A stretch of DNA of 50,073 nucleotides from Sulfurimonas sp. (GCA_027068455.1 JAMOSN010000044.1:1-50073), one strand, 5' to 3'. Shown: positions 28,601-37,482, numbered from the stretch's first letter. Program-made: numbers and translations. Notes: generated by a model not told the origin, from the letters alone.

Positions 28601-29225
28601 CAAGGGTTGTTTGAAGATCTATAAAGCCACCATCGCCGAGTGTAGCATACAATCGAACACTACCATCGTTACTCTGTGTATCGTGTGTATCAAAATGCTC
28701 GATGCTAAATCCTATATTTTCAAATGTAAAGTCAAATGCACTTTCATGAGTAAAATCATGATATTTTACAATCCCATCTCGTATTTTCAGTTCATCTAGT
28801 ACAATATGAGGTAATGGTGATGAAGTAGAGTTTTCATCTTTTTGTTGCGTGTTGTTTGTATCTTTGAGGATGGATAGAAGATTTAGTGATTTATCTTTAT
28901 AAAGAACTACAGAAACAACAGGCTTTTGCAATGTAATACGCTTAAGATGGATTGTACCTGTTACAAGGGAGTGAGGCTCAAAATTAAAACAAAATGATTC
29001 AAAACTGACTAAATCACTACCATTGACATCTTGTAAAACAAAACCATCAAGTTCCATTTTAAAAACAAACGGATTAAAATAAACAGATTCTACAAAGGCT
29101 TTTGCATGGGTCTGTTGATCAATAATTTTAACAAGTTGTGATTTTACAAGAAGAGGAAGGATAAAAAATCCAAAAATAGTATAAAAAAGTAAAATATAAA
29201 AAAGTGTTTTTTTAATTGCAGACAC
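25650..29225 (-). CDS. Large AsmA-like DUF748 protein
   Basis: A 1191-residue protein with one N-terminal membrane anchor (TLFYILLFYTIFGFFILPLLV) followed by a long beta-rich periplasmic part. The start (VESVYFNPFVFKMELDGFVLQD) and the repeated pattern DLGYDIKNSQLHGSNSIIIKKIKLGD, then PLGFVIGLLEDSDGIIDIDMPVEGDLNQPDF near 940-980, are DUF748 marks. Such AsmA/TamB/YhdP-type proteins are thought to form lipid-conducting bridges between inner and outer membrane. The tail (about 1030-1190) looks like an OmpA-type helical domain. GTG start at 29225 follows GGAG. The gene carries nine exact copies of the dispersed 9-mer, the densest cluster in the window. Confidence 0.88.
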   Translation of the reverse strand: MSAIKKTLFYILLFYTIFGFFILPLLVKSQLVKIIDQQTHAKAFVESVYFNPFVFKMELDGFVLQDVNGSDLVSFESFCFNFEPHSLVTGTIHLKRITLQKPVVSVVLYKDKSLNLLSILKDTNNTQQKDENSTSSPLPHIVLDELKIRDGIVKYHDFTHESAFDFTFENIGFSIEHFDTHDTQSNDGSVRLYATLGDGGFIDLQTTLDRFEPLTLHGSLDFEASKLYTQWRYLKDMLKLEVADGKISLHSEFAFAIDDINNTKIINTQVVLQNLRIKPKNKEHDILRLKKLEFQSSLLKPLQQQGKVEHILLDTLEVEAIRKRDGKIDWSEYTQINTQLPEKKSNDTNTTTAAPWDIDIKSIELHNIAASFDDKAITPAVVSSVEKLHILIENVNTLGKTPFSYFVQTSLNKHATCEIDGTLKWNSLDIFTKTKCDDFDIVHYKPYINKAAKENLAVFDIDLQKAYTNISLQTHLYENNGSVIAMVEDANVSLDKLKVAKNSTHTPLLNMKSFQIHNVKVDTVKKDVNVEKVIVEKLALHLERYKNKKLNVDGIVVAKKQPPKKASQHATDSQPYHIKLKEFRLKDSKILFKDRALPKVQKHSLDRVYITLKNIDSNKGTWLNYKTYMRINKSAKLYTQGKLRHTPLKEMGSFDLKNLDLRVLTPYLQESTYIAIDDGRISMKGQTQYAPSKKYPDLRVTGDFTIDSLFVNNTQDNSFLFSMNKFYIQSYTLELMPNRLYVDEVNIDSFYVNAKIDKNKVLNFSTLVKKTSPENNNTQEDTLQKKKEQPAFPVTIVKVNVKNGSAKFSDFSIPIKFQTDIHDLNGVMYALSNTPNETTYLKIAGEVDKYGSTLLQGSLDSGDPKKYTDIDFNFKNLALSSLSGYSAEFAGYKIDDGKLYLDLGYDIKNSQLHGSNSIIIKKIKLGDEIEDENVTHLPLGFVIGLLEDSDGIIDIDMPVEGDLNQPDFKYGALVLKTLGNLITKAVTSPFKFLGSMLGMDGEDLEFVAFEAGSVHIAPPQREKLDHLVKMMLKRPKLQLRVIGGYDQDKDTLALQKAKLIAQVIQKSGDKNIKESESAITVEMLELIYTQAKGEESLKKLQTKLQEEYKDNEDDLKRAYQKRLVDGCIKLQKVSKEELENLAYNRAEAVVAYLREEKHVAAHRLKAAKESRISDEDDGVMTKLEINVADVK

Positions 29226-29235
29226 AGATAGACTC

Positions 29236-29253
29236 CATAATCATAAGATTATG
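29236..29253 (-). terminator. Hairpin between ccoG and the DUF748 gene
   Basis: CATAATC, loop ATAA, GATTATG: a 7-bp stem in the 59-bp gap; extension by three further bases has one mismatch. A/T-rich and without a clear T tail, so only a possible terminator. Confidence 0.35.
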
Positions 29254-29284
29254 AAGTGTACCTTACATTGTGTTAAAAACAGTT

Positions 29285-30736
29285 TTAATGTGCTGCTTTT
29301 AACATACTCTCTTTAGGGAAAACGAAAGTTGAATGACGAATAACTGAAATTTTTTCACTCGGCTTACCATCTTTATCTAATGCATACGCATGGATAGTGA
29401 TAGGGATGATAGTGTCTTTTCTTGGATTATCTACCAAGATATCATGTGTTCTAAGTGTTACAATTTTTTTCTTTTTCACACCAGGTACAACTCTAAAAGG
29501 CTTTGTTGGTTTAGCAATAAAAATTTTACCTTTTATATCTTTTGGTTGTTCAACATCAAAGAAAAATTTCATAGGCTCATTTTCAGTGTTTTGTAACAAG
29601 AAAATATAAGAGTTATCTACCTGAATTTTACCATCTGATAATTTTTTCACAGAATACAGTCTTGTTTCTTTATTGATATTGAGTAACATATGCTCTTTTG
29701 TACTACCCATAAAGCCTAGGATTACAGTGATTAAAACAAGTAAAACACCATAAGCGATAACTTTAGGACGGAAATATTTTGTCTTACCTTTACGCTCAAC
29801 GATTTCATATTCACTCGACCATGTTACAAGTGAAGGCTTGCCAAGTTTACCCATAACAGTGACACAGGCATCAACACACTCTAAACAGTTGATACACTCT
29901 AACTGTAAACCTTTACGAATATCGATATGAGTAGGACACACCGTTACACACTTTTCACAAGCTGTACATTCTGCATCTGGATCAATAGCTTTCAAATCTT
30001 TTTGACTGTTTACAAGTTTATGGTGCTCTTCATCATAGATTTTACCACCACGATGCTCATCATAAATCGCCATAACCGTATGTTCATCATAGAGAACCGA
30101 TTGTACACGAGAGTAAGGACACACATAGATACAAAAATTCTCTTTTAAAAATACAATATCGTAAATCAAAAATGCTGCAACACCGATAACAAAACCAATC
30201 ATTGTCATATGTTCTGTTGGATTGCTAAGATATTTAAAGAAATCTTCTGGAGGAATAAAATACCACATAAAATCTGCACCAGCAATTAAAGCAAGTACTG
30301 TCCAAATCGTAATCGCTATTGCTTTTTTTGCCTTGTTTTCAGGCTTAGACATATCTGGTTCTTGCTGTTTGTTGCCAATTCGTTTACGTAGTTTTAAGAG
30401 TTTTGTTTCAATTAAATCTCTGTAAATAACACGAAAGACAGTCTGAGGACATACCCATCCACAAAACACACGACCACCAACAACAGTCATACCGAAGATA
30501 CCTAAGAAAAGAAGCATCAGTAAAAACGGCATCAAGTATAACTCTTGCATATCAAACTGAACAAATGCAAGATGCAGTTTCATTTTATCAAAGCTCAGCA
30601 GAAAGAAATGGTTTCCATTTACTTTAATCCACGGTAATACCAAAGCTACTACTGTAGCAAAAGCATACATATAATAACGCTTTATTCTCCAAGGTGTAGG
30701 GATTTTTAATCCCTTTGTTTTTTTCTCTTCACTCAT
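29285..30736 (-). CDS. ccoG: Cytochrome c oxidase accessory protein CcoG (RdxA/FixG)
   Basis: A 483-residue membrane ferredoxin needed for copper handling in assembly of cbb3-type cytochrome c oxidase. Two [4Fe-4S] motifs are seen in CTACEKCVTVCPTH and CINCLECVDAC near residues 255-290, plus GRVFCGWVCPQTVF near 95, at least four hydrophobic helices and a C-terminal Ig-like domain. I chose the ATG at 30736 because GGGAGA lies 7 bases before it; an ATG at 30751 lacks a site. It begins 16 bp after the resolvase-like gene and probably shares its promoter. Confidence 0.93.
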   Translation of the reverse strand: MSEEKKTKGLKIPTPWRIKRYYMYAFATVVALVLPWIKVNGNHFFLLSFDKMKLHLAFVQFDMQELYLMPFLLMLLFLGIFGMTVVGGRVFCGWVCPQTVFRVIYRDLIETKLLKLRKRIGNKQQEPDMSKPENKAKKAIAITIWTVLALIAGADFMWYFIPPEDFFKYLSNPTEHMTMIGFVIGVAAFLIYDIVFLKENFCIYVCPYSRVQSVLYDEHTVMAIYDEHRGGKIYDEEHHKLVNSQKDLKAIDPDAECTACEKCVTVCPTHIDIRKGLQLECINCLECVDACVTVMGKLGKPSLVTWSSEYEIVERKGKTKYFRPKVIAYGVLLVLITVILGFMGSTKEHMLLNINKETRLYSVKKLSDGKIQVDNSYIFLLQNTENEPMKFFFDVEQPKDIKGKIFIAKPTKPFRVVPGVKKKKIVTLRTHDILVDNPRKDTIIPITIHAYALDKDGKPSEKISVIRHSTFVFPKESMLKAAH

Positions 30737-30752
30737 AGTGTGTTCTCCCATT

Positions 30753-31388
30753 TTAATTTGGACAAGTTATCTCACTAATAACTTTCTCTTCGGCATCTTT
30801 TGGTGTTTCATATACCAACGAACCAAATGCCACCTGTTTTAGCTCTCTAGATTCAATGTAGTCCTTTAAAGAACTACGACTCACTCCCAACAAACGAGCC
30901 ATCTCACTTACACTTTTGTTTTCTCGAATATATCCAATAATCTCATTAACATATTTATCAAATTTCGAGCTTGAACGGCTGCCTTTTGGACGACCTATCA
31001 CTCTTTTTGCATCATTATGCAGTTTTTGACGTAACTGATCCATAAGTCCAAGAACCAACATTGCTGGACTTTGTTGCGTCATTACTACAGATTGTTTGAT
31101 AAAATGGACATTAAATTCATTTTTTAAAAGGCAAGAAAACATTTGGATCAAATCTTCCATATTGGTCGTTAAAACCCAAACATCACAAACTAAGAGAGTT
31201 GCTTTTTGTTTAGATTGAAAGTACTGTGTAACCTCAGCTCTTTCATCTAAACGTTTATTTTGAGAAGTATGATCGATAAACTCATCATCAATAATAAGAT
31301 TATTCGCAATAGCATAAGAATTTATATGTTGCAACTGTTCATGCGCAAGTGCGAAATTCTTATCTGGGCGGATATATGCAAGTACCAT
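30753..31388 (-). CDS. Resolvase/invertase-fold protein lacking catalytic residues, probable DNA-binding regulator
   Basis: A 211-residue protein with the two-part plan of small serine recombinases: an N-terminal resolvase fold (VLAYIRPDKN ... ATLLVCDVWVLTTNMEDLIQMFSCLLKN ... LGLMDQLRQ) and a C-terminal Hin-like DNA-binding segment (IGRPKGSRSSSKFDKYV ... SVSEMARLLGVSRSSLKDYI). The catalytic serine (RVS in Hin) is replaced by RPD, and the active-site arginines (LDRLGRS in Hin) by VWVLTTN. Strand exchange is therefore unlikely. It is upstream of ccoG in one unit, behind a promoter overlapped by a perfect inverted repeat, which suggests an autoregulating transcription factor. Confidence 0.75.
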   Translation of the reverse strand: MVLAYIRPDKNFALAHEQLQHINSYAIANNLIIDDEFIDHTSQNKRLDERAEVTQYFQSKQKATLLVCDVWVLTTNMEDLIQMFSCLLKNEFNVHFIKQSVVMTQQSPAMLVLGLMDQLRQKLHNDAKRVIGRPKGSRSSSKFDKYVNEIIGYIRENKSVSEMARLLGVSRSSLKDYIESRELKQVAFGSLVYETPKDAEEKVISEITCPN

Positions 31389-31425
31389 AACGACTAAACC
31401 TCACTTATTATTGATTTTCATCGTC

Positions 31426-31455
31426 ATTATACACTAGTTTGACGAAATAAGTCAA
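31426..31455 (-). promoter_or_regulatory. Sigma70 promoter of the resolvase-like/ccoG unit
   Basis: On the minus strand TTGACT (31455-31450), an 18-bp spacer and a perfect TATAAT (31431-31426), 37 bases before the ATG. This is the best -35/-10 pair seen in the window. Confidence 0.75.
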
Positions 31456-31478
31456 TATATTTTTTGATTATTTCGTCA
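31440..31478. promoter_or_regulatory. Perfect 11-bp inverted repeat overlapping the promoter (candidate operator)
   Basis: TGACGAAATAA (31440-31450) and TTATTTCGTCA (31468-31478), separated by 17 bases. The left arm covers the spacer just downstream of the -35. Size and symmetry suit a dimer of the resolvase-like protein, so negative autoregulation is likely; this is inference. Confidence 0.6.
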
Positions 31479-31498
31479 TTTCTGTTATTTTTTAGTTT

Positions 31499-32680
31499 TT
31501 ACCATCCTAAACCAAGACCAACCATATAGCGTCTATCTTCAATCTGTCCAACTTCAGCTCCAAGCTGTTCTTGATATGTAGCAATTTGAAGTTTTAGAAG
31601 CGTTAACTGTAGATCCAAACCAGCAGTATATGCTCCTTGGTATAACCCAGCATTAAGTGTTGTTGTCACCCAAGAGTTATCAAAGATACCCATACTGACA
31701 CCGGCACGTAAATGCTGCATAGAATCATTGGTAATATCAACACTGTCATATTGGTCTTCTGCGCGATAAGGATTATAATTTCGCACGCGCGCCTGTTGAG
31801 CATTTGTAATATCTACATAATCAACTGCTACAGTAAAAGAATTTAAGAATGGTACCTCTGGGGATACAGAAACACCAACATTAACTGTCATAGGCTGTGC
31901 ACCATACACATCATCAAAGTCTAATCCTCCAATATTCATAACACTTAAACCGATAGCAGGATTCCATCCATCTAAGATATATGGTTCATAAAGTATCCCT
32001 ACATCCACTCCAATTCCTGAGTTACTAACCTCATAGGTATCTTGCATATACGTATCTAAGTCATCATTGTGTGCTGTTACTTCACCCTCATCAAGACCTG
32101 CTTCATACGATTTTTGTGTAATATATTTTACACCCAAACCAACTGTTAAATCTCCGCCTATTACATTGTTGTACTTTTGTGCAGCACCTAACACTATACC
32201 ACCATACGTTCTTGCATGCACCTCTAAAAGTCCGTTTGCTCCACTATATGCATGAGGAAAGAGATTTACATCGGATGCAGCAAGCAAACCGATAGAGAGT
32301 GCCAAATCCCCCTCTGTATGATACGATACTGATGTATAATTAGAGATATTGATATTATATACTTCACCTGCGTGTTGTTTTACTACATCAATAGTTTCTT
32401 GATCTGTATCTGCATTGTCTAAATCATCTGCAAATGACTTAACATTTTCAGATCCAGTAATATTAAGACCTAAAATCTCCACTTCAAAACCATGCTCTTT
32501 TTTGATTTTTATAAGTCCTGCAGGATTGTAAAATACCGCTGTAGAATAACCACCAACTGCTGTATTTGCAGCACCCATCCCCATAATGCGAGAATCTTTG
32601 TACAAAAACTCCTGCGTTGACATATCAGCATAGAGTAGTGAACCTAATGCCGCTAATGATAATGGTAATAATCTTTTCAT
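31499..32680 (-). CDS. TraF/FadL-like outer membrane beta-barrel protein
   Basis: A 393-residue protein with a signal peptide (MKRLLPLSLAALGSLLYA) and many amphipathic strands. The early GMGAANTAVGGYSTAVFYNPAGL is the plug-like mark of conjugal transfer TraF / PorV / FadL-type barrels, and the protein ends in a barrel signal with aromatic terminus (YMVGLGLGW). It may carry hydrophobic compounds or serve as an outer membrane scaffold. It starts 18 bp after a lipoprotein gene in the same direction; the two probably form one unit. No other conjugation genes are nearby, so a conjugative role is unlikely. Confidence 0.75.
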   Translation of the reverse strand: MKRLLPLSLAALGSLLYADMSTQEFLYKDSRIMGMGAANTAVGGYSTAVFYNPAGLIKIKKEHGFEVEILGLNITGSENVKSFADDLDNADTDQETIDVVKQHAGEVYNINISNYTSVSYHTEGDLALSIGLLAASDVNLFPHAYSGANGLLEVHARTYGGIVLGAAQKYNNVIGGDLTVGLGVKYITQKSYEAGLDEGEVTAHNDDLDTYMQDTYEVSNSGIGVDVGILYEPYILDGWNPAIGLSVMNIGGLDFDDVYGAQPMTVNVGVSVSPEVPFLNSFTVAVDYVDITNAQQARVRNYNPYRAEDQYDSVDITNDSMQHLRAGVSMGIFDNSWVTTTLNAGLYQGAYTAGLDLQLTLLKLQIATYQEQLGAEVGQIEDRRYMVGLGLGW

Positions 32681-32698
32681 TGAATTGCTCCTCGCATC

Positions 32699-33814
32699 TT
32701 ATTTATTTAAATAGTTTAAAATATCAGTAATACTAATATTTACATCTTTTGATGTCGCATTTGGATTTCCAGTAATATCCTGAATAAACTCATCAATGCT
32801 CTCTTGAATATCTTCATCATCTGCTACATTGACTAAAACATCTGTTCCTCCATTTAATGTATCTACCAATAACTCTGCAATACTTTGTGTATTATTACCA
32901 TCAACAGTAACAGGACAAGCATAACATATATTTGCTGGTGCTGCAGTTGGGCTGCTAATCTCTCCTGTTGTAGGATCTTCTATACCAGTACATGCTGTTT
33001 TATTTCCATCTGATGTACAATACCCATCAGTAATAACTGTAGAGTTTGTAACCCCTTGTGTCATATTTTGTGCAAGTCTGAAGAAAGTATGCGTAACATT
33101 ATTTGTATCGTTAATATCAACATTCAAATGAGCATAATTCACCCCTTTGATAGTTACACCAGTAGCACTAACAACAGAGTTATTTGGTAGAGGTGATGTC
33201 CCAGTAGCCCATGCCAACGCATCTAAACTAGCTTTCATATCAAGAGGGGTCTCTGTTGTATTAGTAGTGTCATTTAATGAATTCACTAACGTATCTACAT
33301 CATTTGTTAAATATGTAATAGTCGTTGTAGCTTGAAACGTTTGGTTGAATCCTACATAAAAACAAGCATTTTCAACTCTAGAATCAGTAACATTGGTATC
33401 ACACATACTTGTTGAAAGTGTACTTACATTTGCATCTGGTTTAATGGAAAGTAAAAAGTATGTTTGTGCTTTATCCAAAAGCTCTAATGATTGATCATTC
33501 TTATTTTCTGAAACACTACGTGTTAAAGTAGAGAAAGCATCATCATTACCATCATTGGAGTCAAGTACCATATTTACAACATCAATAGCCCCAAAACCAG
33601 CTTTTCCCATGTATGCTGTTGCTAGGTTAAAGTTTCTGTCACTCGCACTAAAAGAACTCGCACATGCACCATCAAGTTTGGCTATAGCTGCATCAAAATT
33701 TCCTAAATCCATATCATTTTGAACATCAAATCTACAACTTGCGCTATCTTCCCCACATCCCGTAAAAAACAGAGATGCTGCAACCATTGAAGTTGCCAAT
33801 ATTTTCTTATACAT
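32699..33814 (-). CDS. Hypothetical lipoprotein
   Basis: A 371-residue protein with a clear lipobox (SLFFTGC, Cys20). The N-terminal half has helices recalling TPR-like repeats (LGNFDAAIAKLDGACASSFSASDRNFNLATAYMGKAG), the rest is rich in Asn, Asp and Thr, and there are several cysteines that could pair in the periplasm. Not recognised. Its place just before the barrel gene and the matching direction suggest that the two act together at the outer membrane. Promoter: TATAAT on the minus strand near 33847. Confidence 0.7.
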   Translation of the reverse strand: MYKKILATSMVAASLFFTGCGEDSASCRFDVQNDMDLGNFDAAIAKLDGACASSFSASDRNFNLATAYMGKAGFGAIDVVNMVLDSNDGNDDAFSTLTRSVSENKNDQSLELLDKAQTYFLLSIKPDANVSTLSTSMCDTNVTDSRVENACFYVGFNQTFQATTTITYLTNDVDTLVNSLNDTTNTTETPLDMKASLDALAWATGTSPLPNNSVVSATGVTIKGVNYAHLNVDINDTNNVTHTFFRLAQNMTQGVTNSTVITDGYCTSDGNKTACTGIEDPTTGEISSPTAAPANICYACPVTVDGNNTQSIAELLVDTLNGGTDVLVNVADDEDIQESIDEFIQDITGNPNATSKDVNISITDILNYLNK

Positions 33815-33996
33815 ATAAAACTCCTTATCTTTTCTCTGATTTCATTATATCGTGTTAATTTTAGATAATTCTAAAAGTTTGCAGAGCTATTTTTTAAAAC
33901 AAGACTTATATCTGTAACATCGTAACAACGAACAAAGAGAGTTTTATGCTCTATTTCGATAAAATAACAAATAATTTATTCTAAAGATATGAGCCT

Positions 33997-36900
33997 ATGA
34001 CAACACAAGAATATATACGCCAAACCATAAAAAAACGCCCACTTATCATTGATGGAGCTATGGGTACACAACTCCAACAACGTGATGACAAGATCCCAAA
34101 AGAAGCTTGGGAAGGGAATGAAGGGTGTAATGAACTGTTAAATGTCACCGCACCCGAAGTTATGAATGAGATTTTTCATGCCTATTTGACAGCTGGTGCC
34201 GATTTTATCACTACCAATACCTTTGGCTCCTTTAGCTGGGTTCTTGATGAGTACCAAATAGGGCATCGTGCTTATGAACTCACTCGTGCCGGAGCAGAAC
34301 TTGTGAAAAAACAGTGTGAAGCATTTTCCACTCCCGAGCATCCACGCTTTTGTCTTGGAAGTATAGGTCCTGGTACAAAACTCCCCTCTTTGGGACATAT
34401 CACTTATGATGAGATGTTTGAAGGATATACGGAGTTTTGTTTGGCACTTATTGATGGTGGCGTTGATGTTTTCTTACTTGAGACCTGTCAAGATCCACTC
34501 CAGATTAAAGCAGCACTTCATGCATGCCAAGAGGCAAACACGCAACGAGGCACAAACATACCAATTATGGTCTCTGTAACAATTGAGCTTAGTGGAAGTA
34601 TGCTTATCGGTACCGATGCCCAAACTATTGCTACCATTATGGAGCCTTTTGATATCCTCTCCCTTGGTTTTAACTGTGGAACGGGACCCGAACAGGTTGA
34701 AAAACATGTCAAAACCCTCTCTGAACTTTGGGGCAAACCTATCAGTGTACACGCAAATGCAGGACTGCCTCAAAATCGTGGAGGCTACACCTACTATCCG
34801 ATGGGACCAGATGAGTTTGCTACCAAACAGGAAAACTTTTTAAAATATGATGGAGTGAGTTTCTTGGGTGGATGTTGTGGTACTACACCGCAACATATCC
34901 GTGCTCTTGTTGATAGAGTAAGTTCTATCACACCAAAAACCCCATCTGGAAGCCAAGAAAATTCTCTTGCATCCCTTTTTGGTACCGTACCTCTTATGCA
35001 ACAACCCGCTCCTCTGCTTATGGGTGAGCGAAGCAACGCAACAGGTTCCAAAGCGTTTCGAGAACTTCTTTTAGCTGAAGATTATGAGGGAACACTCTCC
35101 GTTGCACAGCAACAGGTACGGGCTGGGGCACATGTCATTGATGTCAATGTCGGCTTTGCAGGGCGTGATGAAACAAAAGATATGAATGCTGTTATGGGGA
35201 TGTATAATCAAAAGATTCCTATTCCGTTGATGCCAGATTCTACCCAGACAAAAGGGCTGGAAACTGCTTTAAAAAACATAGGTGGTCGCCCAATACTCAA
35301 CTCTGTCAACCTTGAAGACGGCGAAGAGAAGTTTGATGCAGTATGTCAGCTTGCCAAAAAATTTGGTACGGCACTCGTGTGTTTAACGATTGATGAAGTT
35401 GGAATGGCAAAAACAGTTGAAAATAAACTCGCCATCGCTGAGCGTATTATCAAACTTGCCACTGAGCGTCACGGACTTAAAAAAGAGGATCTTGTCTTTG
35501 ATGTTTTAACCTTTACTTTGGGTAGTGGTGATGAGGAGTATCTCGATGCGGGAATCAATACCATCGAAGCGATTCGAAAATTACGTCGTCGCCATCCCGA
35601 AGTGGGAACAACACTAGGGCTTTCAAACATCTCCTTTGGGCTTGATAAAGATGCACGACCATACCTTAACTCGATGTTCTTGCACCACTGTTTGGAAGCT
35701 GGACTTACCTCGGTAATTATCAATGTAAAACATATCATCCCTATTAACAAGATAAGCAAAGAGGATCAAGAGATATGTGATAACCTTATCTTCAACCGTG
35801 GAGAGGAACCTCTTTTTAAATTTATAGAACATTTTAGCATAAAAGAAGCGGTTGATAATGATGCGGAGGATGCAGAGTATTTGGCAATGAGTGATGAGGA
35901 AAAAATCGCCAAGCTTCTTATGGATGGAGATAAGGAGCGTATAATTCCACTTGTGGAGGAGGTTCGCCACCGCATAGCACCTGAGAGAATCGTTAATGAG
36001 ATCTTAATCGATGGGATGAAAGTTATCGGTGAGCTCTTTGGCTCAGGACAGATGCAACTTCCGTTTGTACTCCAATCTGCTGAGACAATGAAAAAAACGG
36101 TTGATTATCTTAACCCCTACTTGCCAAAGGTTGAAAAAGCGGTTGATACAACACTCGTACTTGGAACAGTAAAAGGGGATGTACATGATGTGGGGAAAAA
36201 CCTTGTTGATATTATCCTCTCCAACAACGGCTACAAAGTAAAAAATCTTGGTATCAAAGTAGAGCTTGATCAGTTTTTAGAAACACTTGATAATCCAAAT
36301 ATCTCAGCAATTGGAATGAGCGGACTCTTAGTAAAATCAACGCAAGTGATGCTTGAAAATCTTAAAACGCTAGAGGAAAAAGGAATTACAATTCCTGTTC
36401 TACTCGGTGGTGCAGCACTAACACGCAGCTTTATTGATGATTTTTGTCGCCCAGCATACTCTGGACCTATCTTTTACTGTAAAGATGCCTTTGATGGTGT
36501 TACAGCGATGAGTCGCATCGAAGCTGGCAATATGGACACAAACCTCCATCCTGATGTTCCAGAGATAGAGAAAAAAGAGGAAAAAGAGCTCATTATCCCA
36601 CCTTTTAAAGAGATAAAAATGCCCTCTCGTGATGTAAAAGTTCCTACACCTCCATTTTGGGGACGACGTGAGATAAAACTTACACAACAACAAGTTGAAA
36701 TGGCTTTTAAGTGGATTAACCATAAACTCCTTTTTAAATCGCGTTGGGGATACACATCCAAAGGGATGAGTAAAGAAGCATATGAAAAACAACTCGATGA
36801 AGTGGTTTGGCCTGCGTATGAAAAACTCAAACAACGCTTTTTAGAAGAGAAACTTTTTGAGCCAACCATCCTTTATGGTTACTGGCCATGCCGCAGTGAT

Positions 36901-37482
36901 GACAACTCTTTGCTTATCTTTGATGAAAATGAGGGGTGGCATAGTGATGATGAGATAAACCGTGAAGAGCTTAAAGATATTATAGGTCGTGCAAAAGAGG
37001 TATTTACCTTTCCAAGACAGCGAAAAAAACCCCACAGAGCACTGAGTGACTTTTTCCATTCAGACAGACATGATGTGGTCGCCTTTACCTGTGTGAGTGC
37101 CGGAAGTAAACTGAGTGAGGTTGAGCGTGAAATCTATGAAAGAGGTGATTATACAGAGTATTATCAGTTCCATGGACTCGGTGTTGAACTTGCTGAAGCA
37201 CTTGCAGAGATAGCACATAAACAGATTCGTCTTGACCTTGGTATTATCGCTGAAGATGAGGGGGCTACACTCTCAGATGTACGCATGAATCGTTACCAAG
37301 GGAGTCGCTACTCTTTTGGATACGCTGCGTGTCCAGATTTGGAACTGAATCGTCCACTCTTTAATCTCTTAAAACCTGAGGAGTATGGCATAGAACTAAG
37401 TGAAACTTTTCAGATACATCCAGAACAATCAACTTCAGCACTTGTGGTATATCACCCTGAAGCTACCTATTACAATGTTTAG
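33997..37482 (+). CDS. metH: Cobalamin-dependent methionine synthase MetH
   Basis: A 1161-residue enzyme that methylates homocysteine with methyltetrahydrofolate via B12. All modules are present in order: homocysteine domain (1-310, zinc cysteines in GFNCGTG and GGCCGTT), pterin domain (about 335-600, VIDVNVGFAGRDE), cap and B12 domain (about 640-880, with GDVHDVGKN carrying the cobalt-ligand histidine), and the SAM reactivation domain at the end (RYQGSRYSFGYAACPDL). Length is slightly under the usual 1230. It is transcribed alone. I saw no cobalamin riboswitch in the 182-bp upstream gap. One exact 9-mer (34537) lies in it. Confidence 0.96.
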   Translation: MTTQEYIRQTIKKRPLIIDGAMGTQLQQRDDKIPKEAWEGNEGCNELLNVTAPEVMNEIFHAYLTAGADFITTNTFGSFSWVLDEYQIGHRAYELTRAGAELVKKQCEAFSTPEHPRFCLGSIGPGTKLPSLGHITYDEMFEGYTEFCLALIDGGVDVFLLETCQDPLQIKAALHACQEANTQRGTNIPIMVSVTIELSGSMLIGTDAQTIATIMEPFDILSLGFNCGTGPEQVEKHVKTLSELWGKPISVHANAGLPQNRGGYTYYPMGPDEFATKQENFLKYDGVSFLGGCCGTTPQHIRALVDRVSSITPKTPSGSQENSLASLFGTVPLMQQPAPLLMGERSNATGSKAFRELLLAEDYEGTLSVAQQQVRAGAHVIDVNVGFAGRDETKDMNAVMGMYNQKIPIPLMPDSTQTKGLETALKNIGGRPILNSVNLEDGEEKFDAVCQLAKKFGTALVCLTIDEVGMAKTVENKLAIAERIIKLATERHGLKKEDLVFDVLTFTLGSGDEEYLDAGINTIEAIRKLRRRHPEVGTTLGLSNISFGLDKDARPYLNSMFLHHCLEAGLTSVIINVKHIIPINKISKEDQEICDNLIFNRGEEPLFKFIEHFSIKEAVDNDAEDAEYLAMSDEEKIAKLLMDGDKERIIPLVEEVRHRIAPERIVNEILIDGMKVIGELFGSGQMQLPFVLQSAETMKKTVDYLNPYLPKVEKAVDTTLVLGTVKGDVHDVGKNLVDIILSNNGYKVKNLGIKVELDQFLETLDNPNISAIGMSGLLVKSTQVMLENLKTLEEKGITIPVLLGGAALTRSFIDDFCRPAYSGPIFYCKDAFDGVTAMSRIEAGNMDTNLHPDVPEIEKKEEKELIIPPFKEIKMPSRDVKVPTPPFWGRREIKLTQQQVEMAFKWINHKLLFKSRWGYTSKGMSKEAYEKQLDEVVWPAYEKLKQRFLEEKLFEPTILYGYWPCRSDDNSLLIFDENEGWHSDDEINREELKDIIGRAKEVFTFPRQRKKPHRALSDFFHSDRHDVVAFTCVSAGSKLSEVEREIYERGDYTEYYQFHGLGVELAEALAEIAHKQIRLDLGIIAEDEGATLSDVRMNRYQGSRYSFGYAACPDLELNRPLFNLLKPEEYGIELSETFQIHPEQSTSALVVYHPEATYYNV

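Noticed and set aside
30753-31388. Active DNA invertase with an invertible segment
   Set aside because: The catalytic serine and arginines are absent, and the inverted repeat is only 39 bp overall, within a promoter rather than flanking a segment.
33815-33996. Possible cobalamin riboswitch upstream of metH
   Set aside because: The gap is only 182 bp and no B12-box-like sequence or suitable set of stems was seen.
35623-35970. 115-codon open frame antisense to metH
   Set aside because: metH is fully supported by domains here; the antisense frame has no start signal and no recognisable features.
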